A DNA stretch of 64,000 nucleotides from Lacihabitans sp. CCS-44 (lineage in GTDB: Bacteria; Bacteroidota; Bacteroidia; Cytophagales; Spirosomataceae): contig NZ_RJUE01000060.1 in the NCBI RefSeq assembly GCF_024343735.1, forward strand, positions 124,001 to 188,000. The letters are read 5' to 3'. Positions 1 to 9,344 of this stretch are shown here, in pieces. The notes under the pieces were generated by a model, which made no database searches, was not told where the DNA came from, and saw nothing but the letters and a program-made list of their open reading frames with translations. A program made the position numbers and the translations under genes. Each line of letters opens with the position of its first letter. Positions within the stretch are counted from its first letter, which is position 1.

Positions 1-2
1 AA

Positions 3-1013
3 GTTCATTTGCCTCACCAGGAAGAATTTATCAGTACACTCCATATCTCAGCAATGAACCTGATAAATCTAATCAACGATATTTTAGATTTTAGCAAAAT
101 AGAGGACGGGAAAATTAAATTTGACAACAAATCTTTCTCATTAAAAAATCTACTCAGCGACGTCAGAGCCACCAATAGGTTTAAAGCCGACGAGCATCAA
201 AACACCATAAACCTAAACATAGATGAAAACGTCCCAGACCTAGTTTTGGGAGATTCATTACGCTTAGGTCAATTGATGAACAATCTGGTTTCAAATGCAA
301 TAAAGTTTACTAGTAATGGCGAAATAAACATCAATATTTCGGTAGTGGGAGAAAGTCAAGACCCAACACACGTAAAGTTTTCGGTGGTAGATAATGGAAT
401 TGGTATTGAAAAAGAAAATATTATTAAAATATTCGAAAGATTCACCCAGGCCAATTCCAATATCACACGAGAACATGGGGGGTCAGGGCTGGGCCTTGCC
501 ATCATCAAAAAATTGTTGGTATTGATGGATGCAGATATCCATGTTGAAAGCGAATTTGGTAAAGGTTCTAACTTTTACTTTACATTACCTTTTGTGAAGG
601 ATCAGAGCCTTCCAATCACTGAAAAAAGCATAGAATCAAATGAGAATGTACTGCTAGAAGGAATAAAAGTACTGCTTGTTGAAGACATAAAGTTTAATGT
701 TTTGGTCGCAAAAAAAATGATGGAAAACTGGAAAATTGACATAGATTTGGCAGAAAATGGCCTTGTAGCTGTAGAAAAAGTCAAAAACAACAAATATGAT
801 GTCATTTTGATGGATTTACAGATGCCCATAATGGACGGACTTTCTGCTACTAAAAAAATACGCGAACTAGGAATAAATACGCATATTATAGCCTTAACAG
901 CCTCTGTTTCTAACGATACACAATCTGAGGTTTATAGTTGCGGAATGAACAATTATCTGACAAAACCATTTAATCCAAAAGATTTACATGAAGCAATAAG
1001 AAGAGCCATTTAA
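3..1013 (+). CDS. Hybrid sensor histidine kinase/response regulator, C-terminal part (5' end outside window)
   Basis: Partial gene; the reading frame is already open at base 3, so the sensor region and most of the phospho-accepting HisKA helix lie upstream. Counting residues from the TTG at base 9, a HisKA tail (NLINDILDFSKIE) is followed by a HATPase_c domain with an N box around N92-N96, G1 box DNGIG at 128-132 and G2 box GGSGLGLAI at 157-165. A receiver domain (about 218-334) has acidic residues VED, phospho-acceptor D269 in MDLQMP, T297 and K319 in LTKPF. It would autophosphorylate and pass phosphate to its own receiver. No output domain follows. The signal sensed cannot be told from this fragment. 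Confidence 0.95.
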   Translation, partial: VHLPHQEEFISTLHISAMNLINLINDILDFSKIEDGKIKFDNKSFSLKNLLSDVRATNRFKADEHQNTINLNIDENVPDLVLGDSLRLGQLMNNLVSNAIKFTSNGEININISVVGESQDPTHVKFSVVDNGIGIEKENIIKIFERFTQANSNITREHGGSGLGLAIIKKLLVLMDADIHVESEFGKGSNFYFTLPFVKDQSLPITEKSIESNENVLLEGIKVLLVEDIKFNVLVAKKMMENWKIDIDLAENGLVAVEKVKNNKYDVILMDLQMPIMDGLSATKKIRELGINTHIIALTASVSNDTQSEVYSCGMNNYLTKPFNPKDLHEAIRRAI

Positions 1014-1042
1014 GTCAAAATTTGCAATAGATAAGTCCTTGA

Positions 1043-1378
1043 TTAAACCTCCTCTAAAATGGATTCTCCTTCGGAACAATCGCCAGAAGTCCAACGCCAT
1101 TTTTCATACAATCTTACTTTTCCATTGGGCAGCATTTCAGGTTTTGAAAAACAAATACCCGTCATCAATTCACCCGCTGAATTGATGTGGTGGTAACGCA
1201 TATTTATATGGCCTTGCTCGTTGACAATTCCAATCAAATGACCCACCAAAATTTTGCCTCCTGAATAATCAGAACTCAAGACATTTCCTTCCTGAATATA
1301 TTCAAAAATAGTCTCCGATGAGGTATCTCCATTTTGCGTATTAGAAATTGCCCTAAATAATTTTTTGTTATAATTCAT
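1043..1378 (-). CDS. Small conserved Bacteroidota protein (often labelled 'n-acetylglutamate synthase')
   Basis: A 111-residue cytosolic protein with no signal peptide or membrane segment. Its pattern (FRAISNTQNGDTSSETIF, then YSGGKILVGHLIG and a Trp-rich end YEKWRWTSGD) matches a small conserved family that databases frequently name n-acetylglutamate synthase. It is much too short to carry the GNAT or kinase domains of a real ArgA, so that name should not be read as function. It points towards the kinase gene and is preceded by the terminator of the DUF4394 gene, so it is probably its own transcription unit. Function unknown. Confidence 0.75.
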   Translation of the reverse strand: MNYNKKLFRAISNTQNGDTSSETIFEYIQEGNVLSSDYSGGKILVGHLIGIVNEQGHINMRYHHINSAGELMTGICFSKPEMLPNGKVRLYEKWRWTSGDCSEGESILEEV

Positions 1379-1400
1379 TACCTAAAATTTATCTTGAAAC

Positions 1401-1430
1401 AAAAAAGCCCCTGAATATTAATTCAGAGGC
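1401..1430 (-). terminator. Rho-independent terminator of the DUF4394 gene
   Basis: On the minus strand a 10-bp stem (GCCTCTGAAT / ATTCAGGGGC, one T-G wobble) with a TAAT loop is followed directly by six T residues. It lies about 20 bases after the stop codon of the DUF4394 lipoprotein gene. Confidence 0.85.
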
Positions 1431-1449
1431 CAAAATACTTTAATTTTTA

Positions 1450-2958
1450 TTAAAAACCAGTTCCAACAGAAAATGCTCTTACACCTAAGGGTAAATCTCC
1501 CATTTTTGTCGCCATTCCTGTTGTTAAATTAATCGAATATATCGAAGATTTGTCTGCCACTTTCAAGACCGCATAAGCCATTCCGCTCCTGCTTCCTATA
1601 TCAAAACCACTTGCAGCTTCAATATTAACCCCTAAAGCTCCCACTTCTACCTGCGTGCCATTATTTGGTGGGTCTTGCTTGTATAATTTGTCTGTATTTG
1701 CATCCAAATTATAAAGTATGGTTGAAGTAGTACCCACAAAGTTATTGGTGTAAGCAGAAGCAACAATCATCGGCATTCCTGGGTTCAAGGCACCATCAGT
1801 AGCCGCTATCACTCCTGATTCGGGATGTAATCTAAGATTTTGACCCGTATTGCTCACGCATCGAATTCTATCCACTGTTGGGTTAAAATCAAAACCGAAT
1901 GAAGTTCCCATGAGCATTGTGCTAAAAGCCATTGTTCCAACTGCCGTTGCAGCTCCAGAGGCTGTATTCAAAACATAAATTCTGCTTGAGCTTCCCAAGG
2001 CATAAAGTTGTCCATTCACAGGTCTAAAATCAATACCTAAGATGGTTTCGCCCGCTTGCAGGCCAGTTATTGGTTTACTTATAGGCGTACCAATATTCTT
2101 GAAATTAAAAGCTAAAAGGTTGGTGGATTCATCAACTGCAAAAGCAACTGGAGACGTAGGAATAGCCAGTCCATTAATATTGCCAGAAGGTAAACTTCCA
2201 AGTTTTGTGAGCATTCCAGTCGTCAAATTGACTTGATGCAGTTCCCATTTATCAGCTACTTTTACGGCTGTTAACGCTACATCTCCTGCCGGATTTATAT
2301 CAAAACCCGCACTCATAGTAATATCGACTCCAAGACTACCGACTTCTATCAAAGTACCATTATTTGGTGGATCTTGCTTGTAAAGTTTATCGGTTTTGGA
2401 ATCAATATCAAACAAGATTGTACTAGAAGCACCAGCCATATTGCTACTATAAGCCACAGATTCTATTACTTGGCTCATTGTACCGGCTATGACTCCGTCA
2501 GTTGCAGCCACAGCTCCTGTTTCTGGATGTAGCCTAAGATTCTGACCAGTATTGGTGACCAATCTGATTCTATCTACGGTGGGGTTAAAATCTAACGCTA
2601 CAGCACTTCCGTTTATAGTAGGATTAAGAGCAGCAGCACCTACAACTCTTGCAGTGCCGCTTTCTTGATTGATAATATAAATGCGGTTCATTGTACTTAC
2701 TCCGTACAATTCGCCAGTTGCAGGTCTGAAGTCTATTGCAGTTAGGGCATCATTGGCCATTAATCCTGTAATCGCTACAGTATTTGAAGCCATCTCAGAT
2801 TGCATGGCGTTTATTTTTTTGAGTTGATTTCCATCTTGCAAAATGTAGAAGTCAATATTTGGCTTAACTACAGCTACGGGTGTTTCTTTATCGCAAGAGG
2901 TCAAGAAAATTCCTGCCAATAATGACATGGTGATGAAAATAGTTCGGATGTGTAACAT
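1450..2958 (-). CDS. DUF4394 lipoprotein with two tandem DUF4394 domains
   Basis: A 502-residue protein starting with a lipoprotein signal (lipobox LTSC, Cys22), so probably anchored in a cell-envelope membrane. The mature part holds two copies of one domain of about 230 residues. Both copies carry NPTVDRIR followed by NTGQNLRLHPE, and both carry KQDPPNNGT. The domain is the DUF4394 beta-propeller-like family; the repeated short hydrophobic/Gly blades (ITGLMANDALTAIDFRP) fit a propeller. Function is unknown. The duplication is recent-looking because whole phrases are identical between copies. It sits between a glycosidase and a small conserved gene, with a terminator after it. Confidence 0.85.
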   Translation of the reverse strand: MLHIRTIFITMSLLAGIFLTSCDKETPVAVVKPNIDFYILQDGNQLKKINAMQSEMASNTVAITGLMANDALTAIDFRPATGELYGVSTMNRIYIINQESGTARVVGAAALNPTINGSAVALDFNPTVDRIRLVTNTGQNLRLHPETGAVAATDGVIAGTMSQVIESVAYSSNMAGASSTILFDIDSKTDKLYKQDPPNNGTLIEVGSLGVDITMSAGFDINPAGDVALTAVKVADKWELHQVNLTTGMLTKLGSLPSGNINGLAIPTSPVAFAVDESTNLLAFNFKNIGTPISKPITGLQAGETILGIDFRPVNGQLYALGSSSRIYVLNTASGAATAVGTMAFSTMLMGTSFGFDFNPTVDRIRCVSNTGQNLRLHPESGVIAATDGALNPGMPMIVASAYTNNFVGTTSTILYNLDANTDKLYKQDPPNNGTQVEVGALGVNIEAASGFDIGSRSGMAYAVLKVADKSSIYSINLTTGMATKMGDLPLGVRAFSVGTGF

Positions 2959-3035
2959 AAGTAATTTTTAGTTTTACTTAGCTACGATCATTTCAGTTTT
3001 TTGGATTGCCCTTTTTTTGTTTTTTCAAAAATCAC

Positions 3036-3057
3036 TGAAATGAGAAGTCTCGTTTCA
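3036..3057 (-). terminator. Possible terminator after the six-hairpin glycosidase gene
   Basis: A 10-bp inverted repeat (TGAAACGAGA / TCTCATTTCA on the minus strand, one wobble) lies 13 bases past the stop codon at 3071. The T-rich run after it is interrupted (GTGATTTTTG), so termination is likely but not certain. A second inverted 9-mer, CATTTCAGT (2989-2997) and ACTGAAATG (3034-3042), overlaps the same gap. Confidence 0.4.
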
Positions 3058-3070
3058 AAGGTCAGAAAAA

Positions 3071-5467
3071 TTATCTTATCAGGTCCAAAGAGTTCTTTAA
3101 ACCCTTAAATTCAATAACTTCTGTGTCTCCAATTGCCTTCGGCTTAACAATTTTTCCGTTTAATTTCCAAACGCTAAATTTACCCTTTGGTTGTGAGAAT
3201 ACCAGTTTCCAGTTACTATATTTTTGAGAAATATCGAAACTTTGTGAATCTGTTTTTTGAAAAAAGCTCATGTCGATTATGTTATCGGCAATGTCAACCT
3301 TCTCAATTTTACCTTCGGTTAGCTTACTCGGAAGTAGTGGTGAAATATGAATAGTTTTTAGATGAGCCAATGGTTTTATTCCAAAAAATTGCTTGATGAT
3401 GGGTTCGCCAAAAGCATACATATTCCAAGCTTGCGAAAACATACCAAAGTCTGGCGAAACCTCATAAATAGAACCAGGAAGGGCAAAACTAAAGGATTTC
3501 ATCATTCTTTTGAGTAATGAATAGGCTTCGTCGGGTCTTCCATAATTATTTTCGGCTACGGCTTGCACGCCAGTTGGTAAGGTCATAACTGCACCTGTGT
3601 AAGTAAATATCTTTCGATTGGTCACAAACGAGCCTTCTTCAGTTCCTGCTGTTTCGTCACGGTCGATGCCCGTCACAAACATACCATAAGGATTTGTAAA
3701 TTTTTTAGCCGTTTCTAAAGCTTTAGTGGCTTTTTCTGCATTAGCAATTCCCATTTCCATCGGTGTGTTCACTACCCAATTGTGGTGCATTACAAAACCT
3801 CTTTTTTCGTTGTCTGAGTAAGTTTCTATTTGTTTTTTAGAATTTTTGAGTTCCGCCACTGCCCATGGTTTTTTCAAAGTATCGGCTCTGATTATGGCAT
3901 CGTCTAAAAGATGTAAGGCTTGTTTTTTCGTACCAATAAAGTCAGCGTAAGAGTTAAATTCCTCTACCCAAAAATCCTTGTTAATCTTTTCTTTGATTTT
4001 GTCCGCTTTGGATTTGTATTGACTGGCCAAATTGGTTTTTCCTAAAACCAAAGCCATTTTGGCAGCATCTGCAAAGGCTTTTTGAGAATAAACAGCCACA
4101 TCAATCATTTCAGAATCCATTCCATGAATTTCCATCATTCCGAAACCGTCAGGAAGCAGATTGCCATCTTTATCATTCTCTTTTAATAGCCAATCCAAAC
4201 CTTTTTCTATGGTCGGGAAGTACTTATTCAAGAATACTTTATCGCCGGTCCAGCAGAACACTTCCCAAATCAATGAGGCAAATTGTGGTGTTTCGTTTAC
4301 ATTTCCGTTGTTAAAAACTGCACCGTTTGTAGATACCTCATGAACAATTTTTCCATTGTCATTGGTTTTCTCTGAAATACCATGAATCAAGTCTATCGTA
4401 CTGTAAACTAAGCCTTTGCGACCAGTAGCAATTAACCCTTTCAGTGTATATTCATTGTCCACACCAAACCACCATGGATAATCTGGCAAGCCTGCACATA
4501 GGCCTCTGCCTTGTCCTTCCACATCTCTGATGAGCCAGTCGGTATTGTATTTTATCCAACGAAAGCCCTTTTCAAGTTCTTTGTCGCTGAGCGTTATCTT
4601 TGATTTTTCATTTACATTTAAAAGCCTAGTTTTTTTCTTTTGCAAAAATGATGATGCATTTAGCTTTAGCTCTTCAAAAGTTTTCAACGCTTCCAATTCA
4701 CTTTTTTCAGAACCAGAGATAACCAAAGGAAAGTTTGCATCGCCTTTTGATGGAACAGTTAAATTGTATAATGTTCTGGTAGTCGAAGTTTGGGGTTTGT
4801 GTAAGACGTTTTCATTTTTCGATACCACATTTCCTCTCAATTTTGATCCATAAACCACATACCAAGGATTAAATTTGTCTTTTATCAGCCATTTATTTTC
4901 TTTAAAAACAGCCTCATCTTTACCATCAATCATGTTGGTTCTTTCACCTAACCAAACTGGCATAAGATTGGAAATAGCTTTTAATTCTATCGAAACATTT
5001 AAGCTTTTAGCGGTTTTGTTTTTTATCAAAAACTCAACGTAAACTGCCTTCTTTCCATCTGGCACAAATTGGTATCTCTCAACCACAAAATCAGAAGATA
5101 AACCATTGTAAGTGAGCTTATTGCCAAACGAATAATTTTCAAAAGCATCGGCTTTATTGAGGATATATTTCTGATTATTTACCAACATTTCTACTTCAAA
5201 TCCATCCATAAGCTTGATTGGATGACACCAAACTCCGCCCATTTCGCCTTGCACATGCCAGCCCAAATCTGGGAATGTACCGTCTTGATGACCGACCATA
5301 TAGAGCCTGTCTCCAGCTGTTGCATAAGGGCTCGCCAAATATTCTGACTTACCGTTTATTTTCTCTGAATTTTCAAAAAGTGGAGAAATACTTTTGCTAA
5401 TTGTATTTTGAGCAAAAGAAAATTGACTCAAAGCAATTAGAACGTAAAAGGATTTACAAATTTTCAT
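3071..5467 (-). CDS. Secreted six-hairpin glycoside hydrolase (amylo-1,6-glucosidase/GDE-like)
   Basis: A 798-residue protein with signal peptide MKICKSFYVLIALSQFSFAQ, so exported. An N-terminal beta-sandwich region is followed (about residues 280-680) by an (alpha/alpha)6 barrel with motifs typical of glycogen-debranching-like hydrolases: LPDYPWWFGVDNEYTLKGL, NETPQFASLIWEVFCWTGD and DGFGMMEIHGMD. It would cleave an oligo- or polysaccharide outside the cytoplasm; the substrate cannot be named. I chose the ATG at 5467 because the signal peptide starts there. A longer frame to 5596 would overlap the end of fusA and run through its terminator. A TAGATTTG promoter box sits 18 bases upstream of this ATG. 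Confidence 0.85.
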   Translation of the reverse strand: MKICKSFYVLIALSQFSFAQNTISKSISPLFENSEKINGKSEYLASPYATAGDRLYMVGHQDGTFPDLGWHVQGEMGGVWCHPIKLMDGFEVEMLVNNQKYILNKADAFENYSFGNKLTYNGLSSDFVVERYQFVPDGKKAVYVEFLIKNKTAKSLNVSIELKAISNLMPVWLGERTNMIDGKDEAVFKENKWLIKDKFNPWYVVYGSKLRGNVVSKNENVLHKPQTSTTRTLYNLTVPSKGDANFPLVISGSEKSELEALKTFEELKLNASSFLQKKKTRLLNVNEKSKITLSDKELEKGFRWIKYNTDWLIRDVEGQGRGLCAGLPDYPWWFGVDNEYTLKGLIATGRKGLVYSTIDLIHGISEKTNDNGKIVHEVSTNGAVFNNGNVNETPQFASLIWEVFCWTGDKVFLNKYFPTIEKGLDWLLKENDKDGNLLPDGFGMMEIHGMDSEMIDVAVYSQKAFADAAKMALVLGKTNLASQYKSKADKIKEKINKDFWVEEFNSYADFIGTKKQALHLLDDAIIRADTLKKPWAVAELKNSKKQIETYSDNEKRGFVMHHNWVVNTPMEMGIANAEKATKALETAKKFTNPYGMFVTGIDRDETAGTEEGSFVTNRKIFTYTGAVMTLPTGVQAVAENNYGRPDEAYSLLKRMMKSFSFALPGSIYEVSPDFGMFSQAWNMYAFGEPIIKQFFGIKPLAHLKTIHISPLLPSKLTEGKIEKVDIADNIIDMSFFQKTDSQSFDISQKYSNWKLVFSQPKGKFSVWKLNGKIVKPKAIGDTEVIEFKGLKNSLDLIR

Positions 5468-5485
5468 TTTATCAAAGGTTAAATT

Positions 5486-5493
5486 CAAATCTA
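5486..5493 (-). promoter_or_regulatory. -7 promoter box of the glycosidase gene
   Basis: TAGATTTG on the minus strand matches the Bacteroidota consensus TAnnTTTG and lies between the fusA terminator and the glycosidase ATG at 5467. The TTTG further upstream is only about 14 bases away, shorter than the usual 17-23. Confidence 0.55.
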
Positions 5494-5508
5494 CGAATTT
5501 TCTTGCAC

Positions 5509-5537
5509 AAAAAAACAGCTCCCATTGCTGAGAGCTG
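5509..5537 (-). terminator. Rho-independent terminator of fusA
   Basis: On the minus strand an 8-bp stem (CAGCTCTC / GGGAGCTG, one wobble) with loop AGCAAT is followed by seven T residues, about 30 bases after the fusA stop codon. It separates fusA from the downstream glycosidase gene. Confidence 0.9.
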
Positions 5538-5567
5538 CTCTTTTTATAACAATCTAAACGAAATCTC

Positions 5568-7679
5568 TTAGTTTCCTTTTTCTTTCTTGATAACACCTTC
5601 AGCGATGTTAGTAGGAACGAAATCGTAGTGAGAGAAGGTTAGGTTAGCTGTAGCACGACCTGAAGACATAGTTCTAAGGTCAGTTACATATCCAAACATT
5701 TCTGACAAAGGCACGTCAGCCTTGATCACTTGCGATCCTTGCTTAGTATCCATACCTTTCATCATACCTCTACGACGGTTCAAGTCTCCTGTGATTGGTC
5801 CAGTGTACTCGTCAGGAGTCAATACCTCAAGAGCCATGATTGGCTCAAGCAATTTGGCACCTGCTTGTTTACCTGCCTCACGGAAGCCCATACGAGCAGC
5901 CAATTCGAATGACAATGAGTCTGAATCGACGTCGTGGAATGAACCGTGGTACAATCTTACTTTGAATGAGTCAACAGGGAAACCAGCCAAAGGACCATTT
6001 TTCATAGCCTCTCTAAATCCTTTCTCGATAGCAGGTATAAATTCACGAGGAATAACACCACCCACGATACCGTTTACAAACTGTAAACCAATTTTCTTCT
6101 CTTTTCCTTCTTCGTCGTCATCTCTTGGACCGAATTCGAACACGATATCAGCAAATTTACCTTTACCACCCGATTGTTTTTTGTAAACTTCACGGTGTTC
6201 AACAGTCTTGGTAAATGTTTCTTTGAATGCTACTTGTGGAGCACCTTGGTTTACTTCTACTTTAAACTCACGACGCATACGGTCGATGATGATTTCTAAG
6301 TGAAGCTCACCCATACCTCTCATGATAGTTTGACCAGTTTCTTCGTTGGTTTCAACTGTCAATGTTGGATCTTCTTCAATAAGCTTAGTGATAGCCTTAG
6401 AGAAGTTGTCTTGGTCAGCCGATTTCTTAGGCTCGATAGCATACCCGATAACTGGATCAGGGAATACCATTGACTCAAGAACGATTGGGTGTTTTTCGTC
6501 AGAAAGTGTATCTCCTGTTTTGATATCCTTAAATCCTACTACCGCAGCAATATCACCAGCTTCAAGAGCGTCGATTTGATTTTGCTTGTTGGCGTGCATT
6601 TGGAATATACGAGAAATACGCTCTTTGTTGCCAGAACGGTTGTTCAATATATATGAACCTGATGGCAATGTGCCTGAGTAAGATCTTACAAAACACAAAC
6701 GACCTACAAATGGGTCAGTTGCGATTTTAAACGCCAAACCTGCAAATGGTTCTTTCGCATCCGGTTGACGGATAATTTCAGCACCAGTGTCAGGGTTAGT
6801 ACCTTTGATACCATCTCTGTCTAATGGCGACGGCAACAAGGCCATTACCAAGTCAAGCATAGTTTGTACACCTTTGTTTTTGAACGACGAACCACACAAC
6901 ATAGGCACGATTTTCATGTCAATAACAGCAGCACGCAAAGCGGCCAATATTTCGTCTTCAGTGATAGAGTTTGGATCTTCGAAGAATTTCTCCATCAAGG
7001 TCTCATCATAGTCAGCAACTGCTTCCAATAGATTCTCTCTCCACTCAGCTACTTCATCCAACATATCTTCAGGAATTGGCACCTCTTGGAACGTCATACC
7101 TTTATCGTGCTCGTTCCAAACCATTCCACGGTTGTTGATCAAGTCAACCACACCTTTGAAGTTTTCTTCGCCGCCGATAGGCAACTGAAGCGGAACTGCA
7201 TTAGAGCCCAACATTTCTTTTACTTGCTTACACACGTTTAAGAAGTCAGCACCAGAACGGTCCATTTTGTTTACGAAGCCCAAACGAGCTACGTTATAGT
7301 TGTTGGCCAAACGCCAGTTTGTCTCAGACTGTGGCTCTACGCCGTCCACCGCACTAAACAAAAACACCAAACCATCCAATACTCTAAGTGAGCGGTTTAC
7401 TTCTACAGTAAAATCCACGTGTCCTGGAGTATCTATAATGTTGATATGGTAGTCGTTGTCTCTGTATTTCCAACCCACTGTAGTAGCCGCAGAAGTGATA
7501 GTGATACCTCTTTCTTGCTCTTGCTCCATCCAGTCCATAGTAGCACCACCGTCGTGTACTTCACCTATCTTATGGTTAACACCAGCGTAGTAAAGAATAC
7601 GCTCAGTAGTGGTGGTTTTACCGGCGTCAATGTGGGCGGCAATACCAATGTTTCTTGTAAATTTTAAATCGCGAGCCAT
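5568..7679 (-). CDS. fusA: Translation elongation factor G
   Basis: A full-length 703-residue EF-G, the cytosolic GTPase that moves tRNA and mRNA through the ribosome after peptide bond formation. The P-loop [19 protein letters not shown], switch region [16 protein letters not shown] and NKMD motifs define the GTPase domain; domains II-V follow, ending with the expected [12 protein letters not shown] and [17 protein letters not shown] segments. It stands alone rather than in a str operon with rpsL/rpsG/tuf in view. It has its own promoter and its own terminator. Identification is certain; whether it is the only EF-G copy in the genome cannot be seen here. Confidence 0.98.
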   Translation of the reverse strand: MARDLKFTRNIGIAAHIDAGKTTTTERILYYAGVNHKIGEVHDGGATMDWMEQEQERGITITSAATTVGWKYRDNDYHINIIDTPGHVDFTVEVNRSLRVLDGLVFLFSAVDGVEPQSETNWRLANNYNVARLGFVNKMDRSGADFLNVCKQVKEMLGSNAVPLQLPIGGEENFKGVVDLINNRGMVWNEHDKGMTFQEVPIPEDMLDEVAEWRENLLEAVADYDETLMEKFFEDPNSITEDEILAALRAAVIDMKIVPMLCGSSFKNKGVQTMLDLVMALLPSPLDRDGIKGTNPDTGAEIIRQPDAKEPFAGLAFKIATDPFVGRLCFVRSYSGTLPSGSYILNNRSGNKERISRIFQMHANKQNQIDALEAGDIAAVVGFKDIKTGDTLSDEKHPIVLESMVFPDPVIGYAIEPKKSADQDNFSKAITKLIEEDPTLTVETNEETGQTIMRGMGELHLEIIIDRMRREFKVEVNQGAPQVAFKETFTKTVEHREVYKKQSGGKGKFADIVFEFGPRDDDEEGKEKKIGLQFVNGIVGGVIPREFIPAIEKGFREAMKNGPLAGFPVDSFKVRLYHGSFHDVDSDSLSFELAARMGFREAGKQAGAKLLEPIMALEVLTPDEYTGPITGDLNRRRGMMKGMDTKQGSQVIKADVPLSEMFGYVTDLRTMSSGRATANLTFSHYDFVPTNIAEGVIKKEKGN

Positions 7680-7750
7680 TATTTGTAATTTGTTTACGGA
7701 TAATTTTATCCAGATTACTATCGAAAATTTTTGATTTCAGTTTCGGGCTG

Positions 7751-7785
7751 CAAAATTAGAAAAAAAATACAGAAGATAAAACAAA
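7751..7785 (-). promoter_or_regulatory. fusA promoter (TTTG-N23-TAATTTTG)
   Basis: On the minus strand TTTG (7785-7782) and TAATTTTG (7758-7751) are spaced by 23 bases, matching the Bacteroidota sigma-A -33/-7 pattern. The box lies about 70 bases upstream of the fusA ATG, leaving an untranslated leader of about 65 bases. Confidence 0.75.
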
Positions 7786-7934
7786 AGCAGAGTAATAGTT
7801 TGACAAAAGCCAAAAATATGCTAAGAATCTCATTTTTAGGCAGAAAAAGGCGTCAAAAGCCCAGAAAAATTAATCTAAGCTTAACCGTTACGTAAGATTT
7901 TGCGATAAATTTTCGTTTATAAATAAACATTTCA

Positions 7935-7942
7935 TAGCTTTG
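7935..7942 (+). promoter_or_regulatory. -7 promoter box of the DUF3467 gene
   Basis: TAGCTTTG matches TAnnTTTG; TTCG stands 19 bases upstream in the place of TTTG. A TTG at 7940 that could be mistaken for a start codon lies inside this box, which supports the ATG at 7967. Confidence 0.65.
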
Positions 7943-7966
7943 ATTAACGAACAACGAATAAATACG

Positions 7967-8275
7967 ATGGAAGAAGAAGAAAATCAAATCAATATAGAAT
8001 TGTCTGAAGAAATGGCCGAAGGCGTATATGCTAACTTGGCCATGATAGCCCACTCAAACTCCGAGTTTGTGGTGGATTTTATCAGACTGATGCCAGGTGT
8101 GCCAAAAGCCAAAGTAAAATCAAGAGTGATTTTAACGCCCGAACATGCTCAAAGATTGCTACTGGCACTGCAAGACAATATCAGAAAATACGAGGCCAAT
8201 TTTGGCGAAATCAGACAATCCAATGACCCCGTACCGTTCCCGATGAACTTTGGCGGACAGATGGGGGAGGCGTAG
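7967..8275 (+). CDS. DUF3467 family protein
   Basis: A small acidic cytosolic protein of 102 residues. The core (EMAEGVYANLAMIAHSNSEF, then DFIRLMPGVPKAKVKSRV and LTPEHAQRLLLAL) is the DUF3467 family, widespread in Bacteroidota and of unknown role. No catalytic motif or membrane segment is visible. The start is the ATG at 7967: an alternative TTG at 7940 falls inside the -7 promoter box. It is divergent from fusA, with about 290 bases between them, and ends in its own terminator, so it is monocistronic. Confidence 0.88.
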   Translation: MEEEENQINIELSEEMAEGVYANLAMIAHSNSEFVVDFIRLMPGVPKAKVKSRVILTPEHAQRLLLALQDNIRKYEANFGEIRQSNDPVPFPMNFGGQMGEA

Positions 8276-8305
8276 GTTGCGGTTTTTTTTATTGAGATTT
8301 TGAAG

Positions 8306-8335
8306 AAAGGGCTTTTTTTGAAGGCTCTTTTTTTT
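8306..8335 (+). terminator. Terminator after the DUF3467 gene
   Basis: A 10-bp stem with two wobbles (AAAGGGCTTT / AAGGCTCTTT), a 5-base loop and a following run of T residues, 30 bases past the stop codon at 8275. Confidence 0.7.
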
Positions 8336-8468
8336 GGAGCGAATTCATCTTTTTAAAATTATGATTTCTTGGCCGATATTTCAAGGATAATAAATTAAAT
8401 ACTTCTCAAAATCAGCAACAAATCGTTATCCAAAATAATTACTTTTTATATCGAAAAAACAAAACATA

Positions 8469-9263
8469 TTGAATACAATTAAACCGCATTATCTTTCATT
8501 ATGTACTTTAAAATTACTCTTAAATTTTAATGAGACGGAGTTAGCAATTGGAACAGGCTTTATTTATTCACACAAGGAAAAATTATATTTAATTACAAAT
8601 TGGCATAATGTTACAGGTAGAAATCCCAGTACTCACAAACGTTTGACAGAAAAACACGGCGGATTCCCAAATAAGATACTTTTTAAACTAAGGTCAAGAA
8701 AAAATGGGGCTGATTTTTACTCTTCTGAAATGGACCTTTATGTCGATGAGGAACATACAATACCAAATTGGCTGATTCACCCAATCCATAAAGAAAAAGC
8801 TGATGTAGTAGCAATTGAAATTTCTTTTGAAGAAGCGGATGATGTTTTAATTCAAAGCTTAAATCAATTTGTTGACTTTCAATATAATTTGAAAGCAAAT
8901 ATTGCTGATGATGTATTTGTAATTGGTTATCCCCGAGGTCTTGATTCAGAATTTATTTTGCCAATTTGGAAAAGAGGCAGTATTGCCAGTGAACCAGATG
9001 TCAATATTGATGAATTACCTAAAATATTAATTGATACTATTACCAGAGAAGGAATGTCGGGTTCTCCTGTTATTTTTAGGCAACATTCACCAATAAAAAC
9101 TGTTGGAGTGCTTGGGTCAATATATGGTTTTCAAGGAATATATTCAGGAAGAATTGGGGATATTGATAGTATTCAATTAGGTTATGTTTGGAAGAAAGAA
9201 GTCATTGAAGAAATTATTGATGGAGCTACAAAAGCTTCCAATGAATTTCAAAGGTGGAGTTGA
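8469..9263 (+). CDS. Trypsin-like serine peptidase, cytosolic, accessory-looking
   Basis: A 264-residue protein with a chymotrypsin-fold catalytic triad pattern: H46 in TNWHNV, D111 in KADVVAIEI and S196 in GMSGSPV. There is no signal peptide or membrane segment, so it is probably cytosolic, unlike DegP/HtrA; no PDZ domain follows. Such stand-alone trypsin-like domains are often found in defence or signalling genes, but no partner gene is present here. The only usable start is a TTG at 8469, since the next in-frame Met is deep in the protein. Its base composition is visibly more AT-rich than its neighbours, and a possible gene remnant and a tandem repeat follow, which suggests horizontal gain. 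Substrate unknown. Confidence 0.72.
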   Translation: MNTIKPHYLSLCTLKLLLNFNETELAIGTGFIYSHKEKLYLITNWHNVTGRNPSTHKRLTEKHGGFPNKILFKLRSRKNGADFYSSEMDLYVDEEHTIPNWLIHPIHKEKADVVAIEISFEEADDVLIQSLNQFVDFQYNLKANIADDVFVIGYPRGLDSEFILPIWKRGSIASEPDVNIDELPKILIDTITREGMSGSPVIFRQHSPIKTVGVLGSIYGFQGIYSGRIGDIDSIQLGYVWKKEVIEEIIDGATKASNEFQRWS

Positions 9264-9339
9264 TAAAGATTTTAACTGGATCTACGATGGTTCTACCACC
9301 GTTGGGGTGAAAGGCAAATTTTACTTGCTAAGACTGTAA
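9241..9339 (+). pseudogene. Possible 3' remnant of a lost gene
   Basis: A 32-codon open frame overlapping the end of the protease gene in another frame. Its downstream part reads like a protein C-terminus (DFNWIYDGSTTVGVKGKF then YLLRL and TAA). It may be the tail of a gene whose body was replaced when the protease gene arrived. It is too short to assign and could be chance. Confidence 0.25.
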
Positions 9340-9344
9340 CCCAT

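Noticed and set aside
1043-1378. N-acetylglutamate synthase
   Set aside because: At 111 residues it lacks both the kinase-like and GNAT domains; the database name appears to be a carried-over error.
5468-5596. Longer N-terminus for the six-hairpin glycosidase, overlapping fusA
   Set aside because: The extra 43 codons cross the fusA terminator and hide the signal peptide; the ATG at 5467 gives a clean export signal and has a promoter box.
5722-7667. Several plus-strand frames within fusA (for example 5722-6186)
   Set aside because: They are shadows of a highly expressed, codon-biased gene and have no recognisable content.
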